A DNA stretch of 64,000 nt, taken from positions 1-64,000 of the forward strand of contig NZ_BMPF01000006.1 of assembly GCF_014647455.2 (NCBI RefSeq), in the 5' to 3' direction. The notes beneath the pieces are model-generated. The model had not been told where the DNA came from, made no database searches, and saw only the letters and a list, made by a program, of their open reading frames with translations. Below, in pieces: positions 61,741 to 64,000 of this stretch. The stretch comes from Halarchaeum grantii (GTDB taxonomy: Archaea; Halobacteriota; Halobacteria; Halobacteriales; Halobacteriaceae). A program made the translations under genes and the position numbers. Numbering within the stretch: the stretch's first letter is position 1; each line of letters begins with the position of its first letter.

Positions 61741-62820
61741 ATGCGCACCATCGGCGTCGTCGTGAACCCGGTCGCGGGGATGGGCGGTCGTGTCGGTCTG
61801 AAGGGCACGGACGAGAAGGTCGCTGAGGCCCGCGAACGCGGCGCGGAACCGCGCGCGCCGGAGCGAGCGGTGGCGGCGCTGCGCGCGCTTCGCGCGGCCG
61901 CGGACGACTCGAACACCGACCTCACCCTCCTCGCGTACGGCGGCGTGATGGGGGCCGACGAGGCCCGCGAAGCGGGCTTCGACCCCGCCGTCGTCGGCGA
62001 ACCGGACGGCGCGGAGACGACGGCGGACGACACCGTCGACGCCGTCCGGGCGTTCGTCGAGCGCGGCGTCGACCTGATCCTCTTCGTCGGCGGCGACGGG
62101 ACGGCGGTGGACGTGGCGGGGGCGCTCGAGGAATCCGGGAGCGAGACGCCGATGCTCGGCGTGCCGGCGGGCGTGAAGGTCTACTCGTCGGTGTTCGCAG
62201 TGCGCCCGCGCGACGCGGGCCGGATCGCGGCGACGTTCGAGCGGACGGAGGCCCGCGAGGTGAACGACATCGACGAGGCGGCCTACCGCGACGGCGAGGT
62301 GCGCGCGCGCCTCCGCGCGGTGGCGACCGTCCCGGTCGCGGAGGCACTGCAGGCGAGCAAGCAACTCTCCTCGGGGAGCGTGGAGGCGCTCGCGGAGGGG
62401 TTCGCGGACTCGGTCGAGGACGGCGTGACGTACGTCCTCGGGCCCGGCGGCACGCTCGGAACGATCAAGCGCGAACTCGGCTTCGAGGGGTCGCCGCTCG
62501 GCGTGGACGTCTGGCGGGACGGCGAGGTGCTGGTGCGCGACGGGAGCGAGCGCGACATCCTCGACGCGCTCGGCGAGCGGAACGTCGTCGTCGTCTCGCC
62601 CATCGGCGGGCAGGGCTTCGTCCTCGGGCGCGGGAACCAACAGCTGAGCCCGGCGGTGCTCCGGCGCTGTGACCTCGAGGTCGTGGCGTCGCCGTCGAAA
62701 CTGGAGGGAATCGGCGTCCTCCGCGTCGATACCGGCGACGACGCGCTCGACGCCGACCTCCGCGGGTGGGCGAAGGTCCGGACGGGCCGCTACGAGCGCC
62801 GGCTCGTGAAGGTAGAATAG
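61741..62820 (+). CDS. ATP-NAD kinase family protein
   Basis: A 359-residue protein with the NAD/diacylglycerol kinase fold. It starts IGVVVNPVAGMGGRVGLKGT, has the nucleotide motif FVGGDGTAVDVAGAL (about 116-130), VPAGVKVYSSVFAVRP near 142, and the C-terminal VVSPIGGQGFVLGRGNQQLS. This is the long archaeal type related to AcoX-like proteins. It could phosphorylate NAD or a related nucleotide. It is transcribed alone. Confidence 0.88.
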   Translation: MRTIGVVVNPVAGMGGRVGLKGTDEKVAEARERGAEPRAPERAVAALRALRAAADDSNTDLTLLAYGGVMGADEAREAGFDPAVVGEPDGAETTADDTVDAVRAFVERGVDLILFVGGDGTAVDVAGALEESGSETPMLGVPAGVKVYSSVFAVRPRDAGRIAATFERTEAREVNDIDEAAYRDGEVRARLRAVATVPVAEALQASKQLSSGSVEALAEGFADSVEDGVTYVLGPGGTLGTIKRELGFEGSPLGVDVWRDGEVLVRDGSERDILDALGERNVVVVSPIGGQGFVLGRGNQQLSPAVLRRCDLEVVASPSKLEGIGVLRVDTGDDALDADLRGWAKVRTGRYERRLVKVE

Positions 62821-62983
62821 TCAACTATCGGAGTATAAGGCCGTTCGTCAGGTTCGAGAGCCAGACCGAACCGTATAATGACCGTTCGTCCATCGAGGAC
62901 GGCGTTAACGCGGATATCGATCCGTCCACGTGGGACTCGCCGTGTTGGGCGCGATTTAGTGAATATAATGTATCGAGCGCAAG

Positions 62984-62989
62984 TTTAAG
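62984..62989 (+). promoter_or_regulatory. TATA box of the AbrB-PhoU gene
   Basis: TTTAAG, 26-31 bases before ATG 63015. The intergenic 62821-63014 is unusually AT-rich and has further TATA-like strings (GAATATAATGTAT at 62961-62973), which may be a second promoter or an operator. Confidence 0.55.
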
Positions 62990-63014
62990 GTAGTCGAGTT
63001 GCTAGCAGAGTCGC

Positions 63015-64000
63015 ATGGAGAGTCGGAAGGTACAGCGTCTCGGTCCGTCGACGCTGGCCATGACACTACCGGCGGAGTGGGCGCGTGGGCAGAACGTCGA
63101 GAAGGGCGACGAGGTGACGGTCCGCGAGAGCGGGAAGGGGACGCTGACGGTGACGCCGGCGTCCGCGCGCGACGACGACAGCGAGGCGACGATTCACGCG
63201 GAGAACTTCGACGCCGCCGCCGTCGAGCGCGCCATCGTCGGCCAGTACGTCCTCGGGCGGCGCGTCATCCACGTCACCGACGAGAACACGCTCGACAGCG
63301 CGCACATCAACGCCGTCTACAAGGCCGAAACCCAACTCATGGGTCTCGGCGTCGTCGAGGAGACCCCCGAGCGAATCACCATCCGGTGTTCGGTGGACCC
63401 CGAGGATTTCACGCTCGACAACCTCCTCCGGCGCCTCGAGAACACCGGAAGCACGATGCGCGGCGAGGCCGTGAAGGCGCTCGCGCACGGAAACCCCGAC
63501 CTCGCCCAGCGCGCGCTCAACCGCGAGCGGCAGGCGAACAAGATCTTCGTCCTCTGCCTGCGCCTCATCTTCACCGCCTACGAGAACCCGAACCTCGCGC
63601 GCGCCGTCGGCCTCGACGACGGCTTCCCCCTCATCGGCTACCGGAGCGTCGCGAAGAACCTCGAACTCACCGCCGACAACGCCGAGGACATCGCCGAAAT
63701 CGTCCTCGAAGCCGACGGCCACACCCTCGACGTCGACTCCGCGACGATGCGCCGCATCCGCGAATTCACGGACCAAGTCAACGAACTCACCGCGCTCGCC
63801 GTCGAAGCCGTCGTCGAGCGCGACTACGACAAGCACGTCCAGTGTCGCGAACTCTTCGCGGACATCGGCGACCTCGAGGCGGAGATGCTGAACGACCTCA
63901 CCGAGATGGAGAACACGCGCCTCCTGCGCATCCGCGACGTCCTCGTCAGCCTCCAGCAGACCGCGGAGTACGCGATGCGTAACGCGGAAATCGCCGCGAA
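63015..64000 (+). CDS. AbrB-PhoU phosphate-uptake regulator (partial)
   Basis: At least 328 residues; the frame is open at the right edge of the window. The N terminus is an AbrB/SpoVT-like DNA-binding domain (RKVQRLGPSTLAMTLPAEWA, then VEKGDEVTVRESGKGTLTV). From about 120 onward PhoU-type three-helix bundles follow (LDNLLRRLENTGSTMRGEAV, AEDIAEIVLEADGHTLDVDS, LLRIRDVLVSLQQTAEYAMR). Such haloarchaeal proteins regulate phosphate transport. No pst genes are in view; they may lie to the right. Confidence 0.9.
   Translation, partial: MESRKVQRLGPSTLAMTLPAEWARGQNVEKGDEVTVRESGKGTLTVTPASARDDDSEATIHAENFDAAAVERAIVGQYVLGRRVIHVTDENTLDSAHINAVYKAETQLMGLGVVEETPERITIRCSVDPEDFTLDNLLRRLENTGSTMRGEAVKALAHGNPDLAQRALNRERQANKIFVLCLRLIFTAYENPNLARAVGLDDGFPLIGYRSVAKNLELTADNAEDIAEIVLEADGHTLDVDSATMRRIREFTDQVNELTALAVEAVVERDYDKHVQCRELFADIGDLEAEMLNDLTEMENTRLLRIRDVLVSLQQTAEYAMRNAEIAA

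Noticed and set aside
62999-63982. 327-codon frame at the right edge
   Set aside because: It is arginine- and histidine-rich and runs in the wrong phase of the AbrB-PhoU gene, which is open in its own frame to the window end.
1-64000. CRISPR array or defence island
   Set aside because: No regularly spaced repeats of 25-40 bases and no cas, restriction, toxin or other recognised defence genes were found.

Overview
The window is chromosomal DNA of a haloarchaeon (Halobacteria). The base composition is very GC-rich. Encoded proteins are strongly acidic. Promoters are archaeal TATA-like boxes about 25-32 bases ahead of apparently leaderless starts. Secreted proteins carry Tat motifs with lipoboxes, and the gene content includes eukaryote-type ribosomal proteins, TFB, TFE, MBF1, KEOPS Pcc1, TmcA, aTrm56 and the archaeal mevalonate pathway. 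I cannot name the genus. Nearly all of the sequence is tightly packed core genome, with about 75 genes and one tRNA. I see no CRISPR array, no rRNA, no replication origin and no complete mobile element.

Layout. 0-4.5 kb: a possible insertion-sequence end beside a gene remnant, a VOC protein, mevalonate kinase plus isopentenyl phosphate kinase, a Tat lipoprotein and an aldo/keto reductase. 4.6-10.7 kb: translation genes (GluRS, TmcA, then the L7Ae-S28e-L24e-Ndk operon). 10.8-14.9 kb: two large tandem paralogues of unknown function that share a near-identical 313-bp tract, a gene-conversion signature. 15-24.5 kb: GTP cyclohydrolase III, DinB, two paralogues of a small haloarchaeal family, TIM, MBF1, a hisC-Fap7-CDP-alcohol transferase operon, a dehydrogenase and small membrane proteins. 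24.5-34.3 kb: a nuclease-like EEP protein, an aldo/keto reductase, an MBL hydrolase, tRNA-Ala(GGC), the S15-RecJ-like-Pcc1-S3Ae operon, a phospholipid synthase, a HEAT protein and a secreted PLD protein. 34.3-45.3 kb: a DHH/S1 protein, JAMM protease with RibL, a cyclase, an RND transporter with its NEW3/CARDB-like partner, a DICT protein, a DsbA-like protein, a halocyanin and TFB. 45.5-54.2 kb: two oxidoreductases, a sulfur-uptake module (YeeE/YedE, TusA, rhodanese), three winged-helix regulators, MobA, NhaC and a KaiC-like ATPase. 54.3-64 kb: two epimerases around an aldo/keto reductase, aTrm56, TFE-DUF2110-lipoprotein, a CinA-like protein, an ATP-NAD kinase and an AbrB-PhoU regulator that runs off the right edge.

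Genome-scale patterns that gene calls alone do not explain: eight convergent gene pairs end in a shared 4-base CTAG or TTAG; hairpins with a conserved 12-base CTAG-core loop recur at gene ends; the L7Ae operon has an unusually long structured leader; and TFE has lost one zinc-ribbon cysteine. I see no confident new defence or mobile system. The tandem paralogue pair at 10.8-14.9 kb is the best candidate for undescribed biology.
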